Source: Spirochaetota bacterium (GTDB taxonomy: Bacteria; Spirochaetota; Spirochaetia; Treponematales; Breznakiellaceae). From it: 38,316 nt of DNA. The DNA is taken from positions 1 to 38,316 of the forward strand of contig JAEXTK010000033.1 in NCBI GenBank assembly GCA_023406985.1. The letters are read 5' to 3'. A program made the position numbers and the translations under genes. Positions 13,300-22,879 of the stretch are shown piece by piece (positions within the stretch are counted from its first letter, which is position 1; the number at the start of each line of letters is the position of its first letter). Below the pieces are notes generated by a model, which was not told where the DNA came from, ran no database searches, and saw only the letters and a program-made list of their open reading frames with translations.

Positions 13300-13674
13300 A
13301 TGCCTACGATCAACCAGTTAGTACGGTTCGGTCGCAAGAAGTTGACCGTGAAGACGAAGTCTCCGGCTCTCCATGCTTGCCCCCAGAAGCGCGGCGTTTG
13401 CACCCGCGTTATGACCGTGACCCCGAAGAAACCGAACTCGGCTCTTCGTAAAGTCGCCCGTGTTCGCCTGTCGCACGGTACCGAAGTCACCGCGTACATC
13501 CCCGGCATCGGCCATAACCTGCAGGAGCACTCCGTCGTGCTCGTGCGCGGCGGCCGCGTCAAGGACCTTCCCGGTGTTCGCTACCACATCATCCGCGGCG
13601 CCAAGGATACCCTGGGCGTCGAAGATCGCCGCCGCGGCCGGTCCAAGTACGGCGCCAAGCGGCCGAAGGCGTAA
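13300..13674 (+). CDS. rpsL: Small ribosomal subunit protein uS12
   Basis: The 124-residue protein is standard S12. It begins MPTINQLVRFGRKK and contains the decoding-site loops TPKKPNSALRK and GGRVKDLPGVRYH, ending GAKRPKA. The lysines mutated in streptomycin-resistant strains of other bacteria are present in wild-type form. S12 lines the A-site and checks codon-anticodon pairing. The ATG at 13300 is chosen because S12 proteins begin MPT(I/V)NQL; an upstream in-frame GTG adds only unrelated residues. It is 11 bases before rpsG, so no E. coli-like S7 translational operator fits between them. Confidence 0.98.
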   Translation: MPTINQLVRFGRKKLTVKTKSPALHACPQKRGVCTRVMTVTPKKPNSALRKVARVRLSHGTEVTAYIPGIGHNLQEHSVVLVRGGRVKDLPGVRYHIIRGAKDTLGVEDRRRGRSKYGAKRPKA

Positions 13675-13685
13675 GGAGGGCCGCC

Positions 13686-14156
13686 ATGGGACGCAAAAAG
13701 AAGAGCGTCGATCGGGGCCTGCTCCCCGACGCCAAGTACAACAGCGTGATCGTCGCCAAATTCGTCAACCGCATGATGTGGCAGGGCAAGCGTTCTATCG
13801 CCATGCGCATCGTGCACGACGCGTTGGATAATCTCCGCGCCAAGACCGAGAAGGAGCCCCTCGAGGTCTTCCTCAAGGCTCTCGACAACGTGAAGCCGAT
13901 GGTCGAGGTCAAGTCCCGCCGCGTCGGCGGCGCCACGTACCAGGTTCCGATCGAGATCCGCGATACCCGCCGCGAGGCGCTCGGCATGCGCTGGATCATC
14001 GGCGCCGCGCGCGCCCGCGCCGGACACGAGATGAGCGAGCGGCTTGCCGCGGAGCTCCTCGACGCGTACAATAACACCGGTACCGCCTTCAAGAAGAAGG
14101 AAGATACCCACAAGATGGCCGAGGCCAACAAGGCCTTCGCCCACTATCGCTGGTAA
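13686..14156 (+). CDS. rpsG: Small ribosomal subunit protein uS7
   Basis: The 156-residue product is full-length S7. It shows the basic N-terminus MGRKKKSVDRGL, the KFVNRMMWQGKRSIA helix, KPMVEVKSRRVGGATYQVPIE and the C-terminal KKEDTHKMAEANKAFAHYRW. S7 organises the 3' domain of 16S rRNA and borders the E-site. It follows rpsL with an AAGGAGGG ribosome-binding site. Unlike in E. coli, fusA does not follow; instead there is a 511-base gap before tuf. Confidence 0.98.
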   Translation: MGRKKKSVDRGLLPDAKYNSVIVAKFVNRMMWQGKRSIAMRIVHDALDNLRAKTEKEPLEVFLKALDNVKPMVEVKSRRVGGATYQVPIEIRDTRREALGMRWIIGAARARAGHEMSERLAAELLDAYNNTGTAFKKKEDTHKMAEANKAFAHYRW

Positions 14157-14374
14157 GCGTATTGCGATTTAGGGGACCGGGGTCGCGGTTCGGCGGCCCC
14201 GTTCCCGGTTGATGGCCGAATTCGATTGATCGGCGCGTTCTTTGATATCGAAACGATCTGACCCCGTACGGAACCTTCCGTTCGTGGTCGATCGCCGCGC
14301 GATGCGGAGACGCCGAGGAGGTGGGAAGAGAAGTAAAAGCCCCCTGATCGTCGACGACTCCCGCGCGGATGTCT

Positions 14375-14483
14375 CGATGATCCAAACCGATCATCGCGAG
14401 AAATGATTCCGAAGGAATCATTCAGCGGCCCGTGGGCCGGCGATGGGATAGGTGGAACGAGACGGGCCGGGATGCGTCCCGGC
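14375..14483 (+). promoter_or_regulatory. Four hairpins upstream of the tuf promoter
   Basis: CGATGATC-CAAACC-GATCATCG is at 14375-14396. AATGATTCC-GAA-GGAATCATT is at 14402-14422. CGGCCC-GT-GGGCCG is at 14426-14439; its two-base loop is too tight for full pairing. GCCGGGA-TGCG-TCCCGGC is at 14466-14483. All are perfect stems without T-runs. They lie upstream of the tuf promoter, so they would act on the rpsL-rpsG transcript 3' end or on read-through. Confidence 0.6.
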
Positions 14484-14589
14484 GTTAGCGCGATGCGGTT
14501 CCCGCCTCGCCCCGCTCTTTTTCTGTCCTACCCCCTCAACTCCCACGTTCCCTTTCGACGCCCGTAGTCGGTCGTCAGCGTCCCGAGGC

Positions 14590-14618
14590 TTGCGCAGCTC
14601 GGTGCGTTCAGCTATACT
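14590..14618 (+). promoter_or_regulatory. Sigma70-type promoter for tuf and the S10 genes
   Basis: TTGCGC at 14590-14595 and TATACT at 14613-14618 are 17 bases apart. The tuf start codon is 50 bases beyond. The -10 is strong and the -35 moderate. It is the only good promoter seen before tuf-rpsJ and may drive the S10-spc-alpha section. Confidence 0.7.
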
Positions 14619-14667
14619 GCGCGGACTTGCATATTATACGAGTGCCCATTTACGCAAGGAGGACACG

Positions 14668-15858
<1,191 letters not shown>

Positions 15859-15924
15859 GACGCGATAGGAAAGGTGAGGGCGGTCTCTGCGCGCGGCGCG
15901 GGGCCGCCTTCGTTTGGAGGCATA

Positions 15925-16233
15925 ATGACTAAGGAACGAATTCGCGTGCGGCTGCGCGGTTTCGACGTGGAGCTGATCGATCAAAGCGCGAAGGCTATCG
16001 TTCAGACGGTTCAGAAGGCGGGCGCTAAGGTGTCCGGCCCGATACCGCTCCCGACCCGCATCAACAAGGTTACCGTTCTTCGTTCGCCCCACGTCAATAA
16101 GAAGGCGCGCGAGCAGTTCGAGATGCGGACGCACAAGCGTCTCATTGACATCATCGATCCGTCGTCCGAAGTGATGGATTCCCTCATGAAGCTTGAGCTT
16201 CCTGCGGGCGTCGACGTCGAGATCAAGCAGTAG
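15925..16233 (+). CDS. rpsJ: Small ribosomal subunit protein uS10
   Basis: The 102-residue product is typical S10. It has RVRLRGFDVELIDQS near the N-terminus, GPIPLPTRINKVTVLRSPHVNKKAREQFEMRTHKR in the middle, and ends PAGVDVEIKQ. It is a 30S head protein and, as NusE, pairs with NusB in antitermination and contacts NusG. The ATG at 15925 has TTGGAGG upstream; a longer in-frame read begins in the tuf-rpsJ gap and lacks similarity. It opens the S10 section with 66 bases between it and tuf. Confidence 0.97.
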   Translation: MTKERIRVRLRGFDVELIDQSAKAIVQTVQKAGAKVSGPIPLPTRINKVTVLRSPHVNKKAREQFEMRTHKRLIDIIDPSSEVMDSLMKLELPAGVDVEIKQ

Positions 16234-16295
16234 TGAATGCACGGGCAGACGGTTCCGCGACCCGGAATAACGTGCCCGATAAATGGAGTGTCTAG

Positions 16296-16916
16296 ATGTT
16301 GGGTCTGATGGCCAAGAAAGTGGGCATGACGCAGATCTTCGACGGCGAAGGGAACCTCACCCCGGTGACGGTCCTCCGCGTCGATCCGAACGTCGTAATC
16401 GCCCAGAAGACGGAGGAGAAGGACGGCTATACCGCCGTGCTCCTCGGCGTCGACGACATGAAGAAGAGTAGGGTGACGAAGCCCTACGCCGGACAGTTCC
16501 CGGAGAGCATCGCGCCGAAAAAGCGCATTCGGGAATTTCGCAACTTCGAGCGCGAGTGCGCCGTGGGCGACAGCCTCGGCGTGGACCTCTTTGCCGATTG
16601 CCGCTACGTGGACGTCACGGGCGTTTCCAAGGGCAAGGGATTCCAGGGCGTCGTGAAGCGCTGGGGTTTCGGAGGCGGCCGCAATACGCACGGCTCCAAA
16701 TTCCATCGCGAGCCCGGTTCCACCGGTCAGTGCACCTCGCCGGGACGTTCTTTCAAGAACATCAAGATGCCCGGACGCATGGGTCGTGAGCGCGTGACTG
16801 TCCTGAACCTCAAGGTCGTCAAAATCGACGTAGACAGCCGGACCATCCTGGTTCGCGGCGCCGTCCCCGGTTCCAACAAGGGTACGGTGGTCGTGCGGGC
16901 CGCGGTCAAGAAGTAA
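16296..16916 (+). CDS. rplC: Large ribosomal subunit protein uL3
   Basis: The 206-residue protein starts MLGLMAKKVGMTQIF, equivalent to the E. coli MIGLVGKKVGMTRIF start, which supports the first ATG. It contains the conserved GKGFQGVVKRWGF...THGSKFHREPGSTGQ loop that reaches the peptidyl-transferase centre, and PGRMGRERVTV. L3 is an early 50S assembly protein. The Gln in the GSTGQ segment lies where E. coli L3 is methylated by PrmB. A 62-base gap separates it from rpsJ and contains a weak inverted repeat (CGGGCA...TGCCCG). Confidence 0.98.
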   Translation: MLGLMAKKVGMTQIFDGEGNLTPVTVLRVDPNVVIAQKTEEKDGYTAVLLGVDDMKKSRVTKPYAGQFPESIAPKKRIREFRNFERECAVGDSLGVDLFADCRYVDVTGVSKGKGFQGVVKRWGFGGGRNTHGSKFHREPGSTGQCTSPGRSFKNIKMPGRMGRERVTVLNLKVVKIDVDSRTILVRGAVPGSNKGTVVVRAAVKK

Positions 16917-16927
16917 CGAGGGAAGCG

Positions 16928-17569
16928 ATGAATCGGACAGTCTATTCCATCGACGGTAAAGAGTTGCGCAAGGTCGAACTCTCCGACGCCGTGTTCGGCC
17001 TCCCGGCCAACGAGGACGTCATCTGGTACGCCGTCAACAACGAGCTCGCGAATCTGCGCCTCGGCACCGCCAGCACGAAAGATCGCGGCGAGGTCCATGG
17101 TTCCAACGCCAAGCCCTACAAGCAGAAGGGTACGGGTAACGCCCGCCGCGGCGATAAGAAGTCGCCGCTTCTGGTCGGCGGCGGTACCGTCTTCGGGCCG
17201 AAGCCGCGGGATTTCTCCTACGCCATGCCGAAGAAGGCTAAGCGGCTCGCCATGAAGAGCATCCTGAGCCTCAAGGTTCAGGACGATCGCCTCAAGATCG
17301 TGGAAGATTTTTCCGTCGAATCCGGGAAGACCAAGGACCTCGTGAAGATCCTGCGCGCTCTCGGCGCGGACGAGCGGACGGTCGTGGTCCTCAAGGATAA
17401 CGATGAACTGGTGAAGCGGGCCGGCAAGAACATCCCGTGGCTCACCTTCCTTTCGTACAACCGGCTGCGCGCGCACGACCTCTATTACGGTCGCCGCGTG
17501 ATCATGCTGGAGACGGCCGCGAAAAATCTCAACGACTTTTATGGCGCCAGCGCGGAGGCCGCTCAATGA
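16928..17569 (+). CDS. rplD: Large ribosomal subunit protein uL4
   Basis: The 213-residue product has the L4 core. A long loop with GSNAKPYKQKGTGNARRGDKKSP lines the peptide exit tunnel and is followed by GGGTVFGPKPRDFSYAMPKKAKRLA. In E. coli L4 also represses the S10 operon through its leader. Here the rpsJ leader is only 66 bases, so the same mechanism is not evident. The gene ends overlapping rplW by four bases (ATGA), indicating coupled translation. Confidence 0.97.
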   Translation: MNRTVYSIDGKELRKVELSDAVFGLPANEDVIWYAVNNELANLRLGTASTKDRGEVHGSNAKPYKQKGTGNARRGDKKSPLLVGGGTVFGPKPRDFSYAMPKKAKRLAMKSILSLKVQDDRLKIVEDFSVESGKTKDLVKILRALGADERTVVVLKDNDELVKRAGKNIPWLTFLSYNRLRAHDLYYGRRVIMLETAAKNLNDFYGASAEAAQ

Positions 17570-17850
17570 TCTATGAGCAGATTCTGATTGAGCCCATCCT
17601 GACGGAGAAGGCCAATACCTTGCGTGAAGAGGGGAAGTACGTCTTCAAGGTTTCCCCTTCCGCTACCAAGATCCAGATCAAGGAAGCGGTCCGCAGATTG
17701 TTCAACGTGCATCCCATCTCCTGCACCGTGATGGTGGTGGGCGGGAAGCCGAAGCGGGTCCGGTACAAGTCCGGATATACCTCCACTTGGAAGAAGGCCA
17801 TCGTTCGCCTCGCGAAGGATGAGAAGATCGCCCTCTTCGAGGGCGCCTGA
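17566..17850 (+). CDS. rplW: Large ribosomal subunit protein uL23
   Basis: The 94-residue protein begins MIYEQILIEPILTEKANTL, the usual L23 opening, and contains KYVFKVSPSATKIQIKEAVRRLFNV. L23 lies at the polypeptide exit and docks trigger factor and SRP. The ATG at 17566 overlaps the rplD stop (ATGA). An earlier in-frame Met inside rplD would add a non-family extension, so it is not used. Confidence 0.97.
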   Translation: MIYEQILIEPILTEKANTLREEGKYVFKVSPSATKIQIKEAVRRLFNVHPISCTVMVVGGKPKRVRYKSGYTSTWKKAIVRLAKDEKIALFEGA

Positions 17851-17875
17851 GGCCCGCGCACACTAGGGGAAAATT

Positions 17876-18700
<825 letters not shown>

Positions 18701-18709
18701 GAGCCAACG

Positions 18710-18991
18710 GTGTCAAGGTCCGTGAAGAAGGGGCCCTTCATCGAGAAGAGCCTGTACAAGAAAGTCGTCGAGATGAGCAAAGCGGGTGATCGGAAGATGA
18801 TCAAGACCTATTCCCGTTGCTCTACGATCATCCCCGAGATGGTCGGTAACACCGTCTCCGTGTACAACGGAAAGACGTGGGTTCCCGTGTACGTTACGGA
18901 AAACCTCGTCGGTCATAAGCTTGGCGAGTTCTCGCCGACCCGCATCTTCAGGGGTCACGCGGGCTCGGACAAGAAGGCCGTGAAGAAGTAG
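18710..18991 (+). CDS. rpsS: Small ribosomal subunit protein uS19
   Basis: The 93-residue protein uses a GTG start with GGAG just upstream. It begins MSRSVKKGPFIEKSL and carries TYSRCSTIIPEMVGNTVSVYNGKTWVPVYVTENLVGHKLGEFSPTR, all standard for S19. It binds the 16S rRNA head beside S13 and contacts the A-site finger. It is tightly packed between rplB and rplV. Confidence 0.97.
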   Translation: MSRSVKKGPFIEKSLYKKVVEMSKAGDRKMIKTYSRCSTIIPEMVGNTVSVYNGKTWVPVYVTENLVGHKLGEFSPTRIFRGHAGSDKKAVKK

Positions 18992-18998
18992 GCAGGAA

Positions 18999-19361
18999 AT
19001 GGAAGACAAGAAAGGCTACAAGGCCGTGACCAAATTCCTGATCGCTTCCCCGTATAAGGTGCGGCCGGTTGCCGACCTCGTGCGGCGGAAGGCGTATCCC
19101 GAGGCGATGTCCATCCTTGAGAACATGCCCCACAAGGGCGCGCGTCTCATCGGAAAGACGATGAAGTCGGCCGCTTCCAACGCGCTCGACCGCAACAAGA
19201 AACTCGACGAGGGCATGCTCTACGTGAAGGAAGTCCGGATCGATGAGGGCCCGCGGATGAAGCGGGTGTGGTTCCGCGCGCGCGGCCGCGCCGACATGCT
19301 GCTCAAGCGCATGTGCCATGTGACCGTGGTCATCGACGAGATCGGTAAGGCGGGGGAATAA
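18999..19361 (+). CDS. rplV: Large ribosomal subunit protein uL22
   Basis: The 120-residue protein shows the L22 helical core (KFLIASPYKVRPVADLVR, KTMKSAASNALDRNKKL) and the long hairpin region DEGPRMKRVWFRARGRADMLLKR that lines the exit tunnel near L4. Loop changes here give macrolide resistance in other bacteria; nothing unusual is evident by eye. It is seven bases after rpsS and one base before rpsC. Confidence 0.97.
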   Translation: MEDKKGYKAVTKFLIASPYKVRPVADLVRRKAYPEAMSILENMPHKGARLIGKTMKSAASNALDRNKKLDEGMLYVKEVRIDEGPRMKRVWFRARGRADMLLKRMCHVTVVIDEIGKAGE

Positions 19362-19362
19362 C

Positions 19363-20067
19363 GTGGGCCAGAAAGTAAATCCGATCGGGCTTCGGCTCGG
19401 AATCAATCGCACCTGGGCTTCCCGTTGGTACGTGGATCCTAAGGAATATGCCGATACCCTGCATGAGGACCTCAAGCTCCGCAAGCTCGTGGCCGCCCTT
19501 CCCGAAACGAAGGGCGCCGACATCGCGGAGCTGGAGATCATCCGCCACCCGCAGCGCATCACGATCGTGATCCACACCGCGCGGCCGGGCGTGATCATCG
19601 GCGTGAAGGGCGCGAACATCGAGCGGATCGGCGGCGAGCTCCAGAAGCACGTCACCAAGAAGATCCAGATCAAGATCAAGGAAGTCCGCAACGCGGACAA
19701 CAACGCCCAGCTCATTTCGCAGAACATCGCCCGGCAGCTCTTGGCTCGCGGTTCTTTCCGCAAGGCCATGAAGCAGGCGATCCAGAACGCGATCAAGAAG
19801 GGCAACGCTCAGGGCGTGAAGGTTCGCCTTTCCGGCCGCCTCGGCGGCGCGGAGATGTCGCGGACCGAGGAGCACAAGGAAGGCCGCGTGCCGCTCCATA
19901 CGCTCCGTGCCGACATCGAGTACGGCTTCTCCGAGGCCCACACCTCCTTCGGCGCCATCGGCGTCAAGGTCTGGGTCTACAACGGCATGAAGTACGGTAA
20001 AGAGCAGAAAGAAGACGCGGGCGTCTTGGTTCGGAAGCGGCGCGAGCGCGCCCCCGCGAGGAGTTAA
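19363..20067 (+). CDS. rpsC: Small ribosomal subunit protein uS3
   Basis: The 234-residue product begins from GTG as MGQKVNPIGLRLGINRTW, the classic S3 start. The KH domain with the GVKGANIERIGGELQ motif occupies about residues 60-105. The C-terminal domain contains GRLGGAEMSRTEEHKEGRVPLHTLRADIEYGF. S3 guards the mRNA entry tunnel with S4 and S5 and has helicase activity. A basic tail (RKRRERAPARS) ends it. Translation is probably coupled to rplV, one base upstream. Confidence 0.98.
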   Translation: MGQKVNPIGLRLGINRTWASRWYVDPKEYADTLHEDLKLRKLVAALPETKGADIAELEIIRHPQRITIVIHTARPGVIIGVKGANIERIGGELQKHVTKKIQIKIKEVRNADNNAQLISQNIARQLLARGSFRKAMKQAIQNAIKKGNAQGVKVRLSGRLGGAEMSRTEEHKEGRVPLHTLRADIEYGFSEAHTSFGAIGVKVWVYNGMKYGKEQKEDAGVLVRKRRERAPARS

Positions 20068-20070
20068 GGT

Positions 20071-20490
20071 ATGTTGAGTCCTAAGCGCGTAAAATACCGC
20101 AAGGTCCAGCGCGGGAGCATGCCGGGCAACGCCACGCGCGGTAATACCGTCGCGTTCGGCGAGTTCGGCCTGGTTGCCCTCGATCGCATGTGGCTTACCA
20201 ATCGCCAGCTCGAGGCGGCCCGTATCGCCCTGAACCGCCACGTCAAGCGCGGCGGAAAGCTCTGGATCCGGGTCTTCCCGGACAAGCCCTACAGCAAGAA
20301 GCCCGCGGAAACCCGCATGGGTAAGGGTAAGGGCGCTCCCGAGTACTGGGTCGCCGTCGTGAAGCCGGGTACCGTCCTCTTCGAACTCGGCGGCGTCGAA
20401 CGGAGCCTCGCCGAGGAAGCGATGCGTCTCGCCAGCTCCAAGCTGCCGATCAAGACGAAGTTCGCCGTCCGCGCCGAGCTCGAGATCTGA
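20071..20490 (+). CDS. rplP: Large ribosomal subunit protein uL16
   Basis: The 139-residue protein begins MLSPKRVKYRKVQRG and has GNTVAFGEFGLVALDRMWLTNRQLEAARIALNR and KPAETRMGKGKGAPEYWVAVVKPG, diagnostic of L16. It sits by the A-site tRNA elbow and is one of the last proteins assembled. Arg in the MGKGKGAPEYW loop region is hydroxylated by YcfD in some bacteria. A 14-base palindrome TGAGCCGCGGCTCA (20488-20501) overlaps its stop codon. Confidence 0.98.
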   Translation: MLSPKRVKYRKVQRGSMPGNATRGNTVAFGEFGLVALDRMWLTNRQLEAARIALNRHVKRGGKLWIRVFPDKPYSKKPAETRMGKGKGAPEYWVAVVKPGTVLFELGGVERSLAEEAMRLASSKLPIKTKFAVRAELEI

Positions 20491-20513
20491 GCCGCGGCTC
20501 AAAGGAATAGGAC

Positions 20514-20711
20514 ATGAAGAATTCTTTCAAGAATCTTTCGATGCCCGAGCTGGTCGCGAAGCGGGACGAGCTCAACCGGAAGTACATGGAACTCCGCTTC
20601 CAGATGGTCATCGGCCACGTGGAAAACCCGCTCCAGAAGCGTAACATGCGCAGGCAGATCGCGCGGCTCAACACGTTGATCCGTCAGAACGATCTGGCCG
20701 CGAAGGCCTAA
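20514..20711 (+). CDS. rpmC: Large ribosomal subunit protein uL29
   Basis: The 65-residue protein has the L29 two-helix hairpin. It starts MKNSFKNLSMPELVAKRDELNRKYMELRFQMVIGHVENP and has the KRNMRRQIARLNTLIRQ C-terminal helix. It lies next to L23 at the exit-tunnel rim. It is 23 bases after rplP and 11 before rpsQ, the usual S10-section order. Confidence 0.96.
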   Translation: MKNSFKNLSMPELVAKRDELNRKYMELRFQMVIGHVENPLQKRNMRRQIARLNTLIRQNDLAAKA

Positions 20712-20722
20712 AGGAGCGAGCC

Positions 20723-20992
20723 GTGGAAGGTCAGCAGGTTTCGAACAAGACCAAGAGGGAGTTCGTCGGCATCGTCACGAGCGACAAGATGGAGAAGACC
20801 ATCGTCGTGTCGGTCGATAACAAGACGCTCCATCCTCTTTATAAGAAGTACGTCGTGCGCACGAAGAAGCTCAAGGCGCACGATGAGACCAACGATGCCA
20901 AAATCGGCGACCGGGTTCGCGTCGTCGAATGTCGCCCGATCAGCAAGGACAAGTGCTGGACGCTCGTGGAAATCCTCGAGCGGGCGAAGTAA
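20723..20992 (+). CDS. rpsQ: Small ribosomal subunit protein uS17
   Basis: The 89-residue product starts from GTG with AAAGGAG upstream. It has the OB-fold motifs KREFVGIVTSDKMEKTIVVSVDNK and HPLYKKYVVRTKKLKAHDE followed by GDRVRVVECRPISKDKCWTLVEI. S17 is a primary 16S rRNA binder for the 5' domain. It closes the S10 section and is followed 18 bases later by rplN with no visible promoter, so the S10 and spc sections are joined. Confidence 0.97.
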   Translation: MEGQQVSNKTKREFVGIVTSDKMEKTIVVSVDNKTLHPLYKKYVVRTKKLKAHDETNDAKIGDRVRVVECRPISKDKCWTLVEILERAK

Positions 20993-21010
20993 GGCGAGGG
21001 GAACCGACAA

Positions 21011-21379
21011 ATGATTCAGGTTGAGACGTTCCTGAACGTCGCCGACAATTCCGGCGCGAAGACCGTGCAGTGCATCAAGGTGCTCGGCGGATCCAAGCGC
21101 AAGTACGCGAGCATCGGCGACATAATCGTCGTGGCCGTGAAGGACGCCCTTCCGACCTCGACCATCAAGAAGGGTTCCGTCGAACGGGCCGTCATCGTCC
21201 GGACTCATAAGGAATATCGTCGTCCCGACGGTACCTATATCCGGTTCGACGACAACGCCTGCGTGATCATCGATGCGAACAAGAATCCCAAGGGTAAGCG
21301 CATCTTCGGGCCCGTGGCCCGCGAGTTGCGCGAGAAGGACTACATGAAGATCGTGTCCCTCGCGCCCGAGGTCCTGTGA
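21011..21379 (+). CDS. rplN: Large ribosomal subunit protein uL14
   Basis: The 122-residue protein begins MIQVETFLNVADNSGAKTVQCIKVLGGS and ends FMKIVSLAPEVL-like (YMKIVSLAPEVL), standard L14. It forms bridge B8 with the 30S subunit and is the binding site of the RsfS silencing factor in other bacteria. It opens the spc section, and its stop codon precedes the rplX start by 11 bases. Confidence 0.98.
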   Translation: MIQVETFLNVADNSGAKTVQCIKVLGGSKRKYASIGDIIVVAVKDALPTSTIKKGSVERAVIVRTHKEYRRPDGTYIRFDDNACVIIDANKNPKGKRIFGPVARELREKDYMKIVSLAPEVL

Positions 21380-21390
21380 GGAGCGGCGGT

Positions 21391-21708
21391 ATGACCGAGC
21401 ACAAGTTCAAGCTTAAGAAGGATGATACCGTCCAGCTCATCGCCGGCAAGGACAAGGGCAAGCGCGGTAAGATCGTCAAGATCGTCCGCGACAAGGACCG
21501 TGTCGTCGTCGAGGGCGCCAACATCGTCAAGAAGGCGATGAAGCGCAAGAGCCAGCAGGACCGCGGCGGCATCGTCGAAGTCGAGGCCGCGATCCACATC
21601 TCGAATGTGATGATCGTGTGCAAGAAGTGCGGACCCACCCGGATCGGCTATAAGCTGGAAGGGACCGAGAAGGTGCGCATTTGCAAGAAGTGCGGAGAGG
21701 CCCTGTAA
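21391..21708 (+). CDS. rplX: Large ribosomal subunit protein uL24, zinc-ribbon type
   Basis: The 105-residue product has the KOW motif KDDTVQLIAGKDKGKRGKIVKI near the N-terminus and a C-terminal four-cysteine ribbon: Cys77/Cys80 (CKKC) and Cys98/Cys101 (CKKC). L24 starts 50S assembly and borders the tunnel exit. The ATG at 21391 is preferred because GAGGAG lies six bases upstream. An in-frame GTG at 21376 overlaps the rplN stop and would place that site inside the gene. The stop overlaps the rplE start by one base. Confidence 0.97.
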   Translation: MTEHKFKLKKDDTVQLIAGKDKGKRGKIVKIVRDKDRVVVEGANIVKKAMKRKSQQDRGGIVEVEAAIHISNVMIVCKKCGPTRIGYKLEGTEKVRICKKCGEAL

Positions 21709-22259
21709 TGAAGAACTACGAACCGCGGCTCAAGAAGATCTATAAGGAGCAGATCGCTCCGGAGATGTTCAAGGAGTTCGGATACAAATCGACGATGCAG
21801 ACGCCGAAGGTAGATAAGATCGTCGTCAGCATGGGCGTAGGCGAGGCTCTTCAGAATAAGAAGTTGCTCGATGCAGCCATCGACGACCTGACGCTCATCA
21901 CCGGGCAGAAGGCCGTGAAGACGAAGGCGCGCAAGAGCATCGCCAACTTCAAGATTCGTCAGGGACAAGAGATCGGTGCCCGCGTCACGCTCCGCGGCAT
22001 CATCATGTACGAGTTCCTCGATCGTCTCGTGAACGTCGCGCTTCCGCGCGTTAAAGACTTCCGCGGCGTCAATCAGAATGCGTTCGACGGACACGGGAAC
22101 TACTCGCTCGGCATCACCGAGCAGATCATCTTCCCCGAGATCGATTTCGACAAGATCGAGCGGGTATGCGGACTCAATATCGCCATCGTGACGACGGCGA
22201 AGACGGACGCCGAGGCGAAGAGCCTTTTGGCCAAGTTCGGCATGCCCTTCAGGAAGTAA
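21708..22259 (+). CDS. rplE: Large ribosomal subunit protein uL5
   Basis: The 183-residue protein matches L5. It shows the basic start MKNYEPRLKKIYKEQI, VDKIVVSMGVGEA, the 5S rRNA and P-tRNA contact region RGQEIGARVTLRG-like residues (RQGQEIGARVTLRG), and FPEIDFDKIERVCGLNIAIVTTA. It carries 5S rRNA in the central protuberance. The start ATG at 21708 shares its A with the rplX stop codon (TAATG), a coupled arrangement; a longer in-frame read lies within rplX and is rejected. Confidence 0.97.
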   Translation: MKNYEPRLKKIYKEQIAPEMFKEFGYKSTMQTPKVDKIVVSMGVGEALQNKKLLDAAIDDLTLITGQKAVKTKARKSIANFKIRQGQEIGARVTLRGIIMYEFLDRLVNVALPRVKDFRGVNQNAFDGHGNYSLGITEQIIFPEIDFDKIERVCGLNIAIVTTAKTDAEAKSLLAKFGMPFRK

Positions 22260-22270
22260 GCGAGGAACGA

Positions 22271-22456
22271 ATGGCTAGAAAAGCTATGATAATCAAGGCG
22301 CTCCGGACTCCGAAGTATTCGACCCGCAAGGTCAATCGTTGCCGGATCTGTGGGCGCGCCCGGGGCTATCTTCGGAAGTACGAGATGTGCCGCCTTTGCT
22401 TCCGCAAGCTCGCGAGCGAAGGTCTCATCCCCGGCGTCACCAAATCCAGCTGGTAA
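22271..22456 (+). CDS. rpsN: Small ribosomal subunit protein uS14, zinc type
   Basis: The 61-residue protein is the short zinc-binding form of S14. The ribbon is Cys24/Cys27 (CRIC) and Cys40/Cys43 (CRLC), followed by the C-terminal FRKLASEGLIPGVTKSSW, where GxxPGVxKxSW is diagnostic. It helps assemble the 16S rRNA head. The ATG at 22271 has GAGGAACG upstream. The longer in-frame read starting in rplE is not L14/S14-like. Zinc-free S14 paralogues exist in other genomes but none is here. Confidence 0.97.
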   Translation: MARKAMIIKALRTPKYSTRKVNRCRICGRARGYLRKYEMCRLCFRKLASEGLIPGVTKSSW

Positions 22457-22470
22457 GGTAGGAGAGAACG

Positions 22471-22869
22471 ATGAGCGTTTCTGATCCCGTCGCGGATATG
22501 CTGACCAAGATCCGGAATGCCGGAATGGCTAAGCACGAGAAGGTCGACATCCCTACCTCCAAGCTCAAGCTCGAGATCGTCAAGATCTTGAAGACCGAGG
22601 GATACATCAAGAACTTCAAGAAGATCAATCAGGACGGCGCCAACAGCATCCGGATCTTCCTGAAGTACGATGAGGCTACCTCGCCGGTCATTCACGGCAT
22701 CCAGAAGATTTCCTCTCCCGGACGCCGCGTGTATTCGGGCTACAAGGGCATGCCGCGCGTCATTAACGGATACGGTACCCTGATCGTCTCCACGTCGATC
22801 GGCGTCACCACCGGAAAAAAGGCCGTCGAAAAGAAAGTCGGCGGCGAGATCATCTGCACGGTCTGGTAA
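22471..22869 (+). CDS. rpsH: Small ribosomal subunit protein uS8
   Basis: The 132-residue product begins MSVSDPVADMLTKIRNAGMAKH and ends with the S8 signature region VSTSIGVTTGKKAVEKKVGGEIICTVW. It binds the central domain of 16S rRNA. In E. coli S8 also represses the spc operon at rplE. Here rplX and rplE overlap, so any such site must lie inside coding sequence. Start and length fit the family. Confidence 0.97.
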   Translation: MSVSDPVADMLTKIRNAGMAKHEKVDIPTSKLKLEIVKILKTEGYIKNFKKINQDGANSIRIFLKYDEATSPVIHGIQKISSPGRRVYSGYKGMPRVINGYGTLIVSTSIGVTTGKKAVEKKVGGEIICTVW

Positions 22870-22879
22870 GAGGGAGCGT

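Larger units (their letters stand above)
14157..14667 (+). other. 511-base gene-free gap between rpsG and tuf
   Basis: This is the only gap over 300 bases inside the cluster, at the place where fusA lies in the classical str operon. No convincing coding frame is seen, and no obvious fusA remnant. It holds short hairpins at 14268-14281 and 14375-14483, AT-poor unstructured sequence in the first 100 bases, and the tuf promoter at 14590-14618. Confidence 0.7.
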
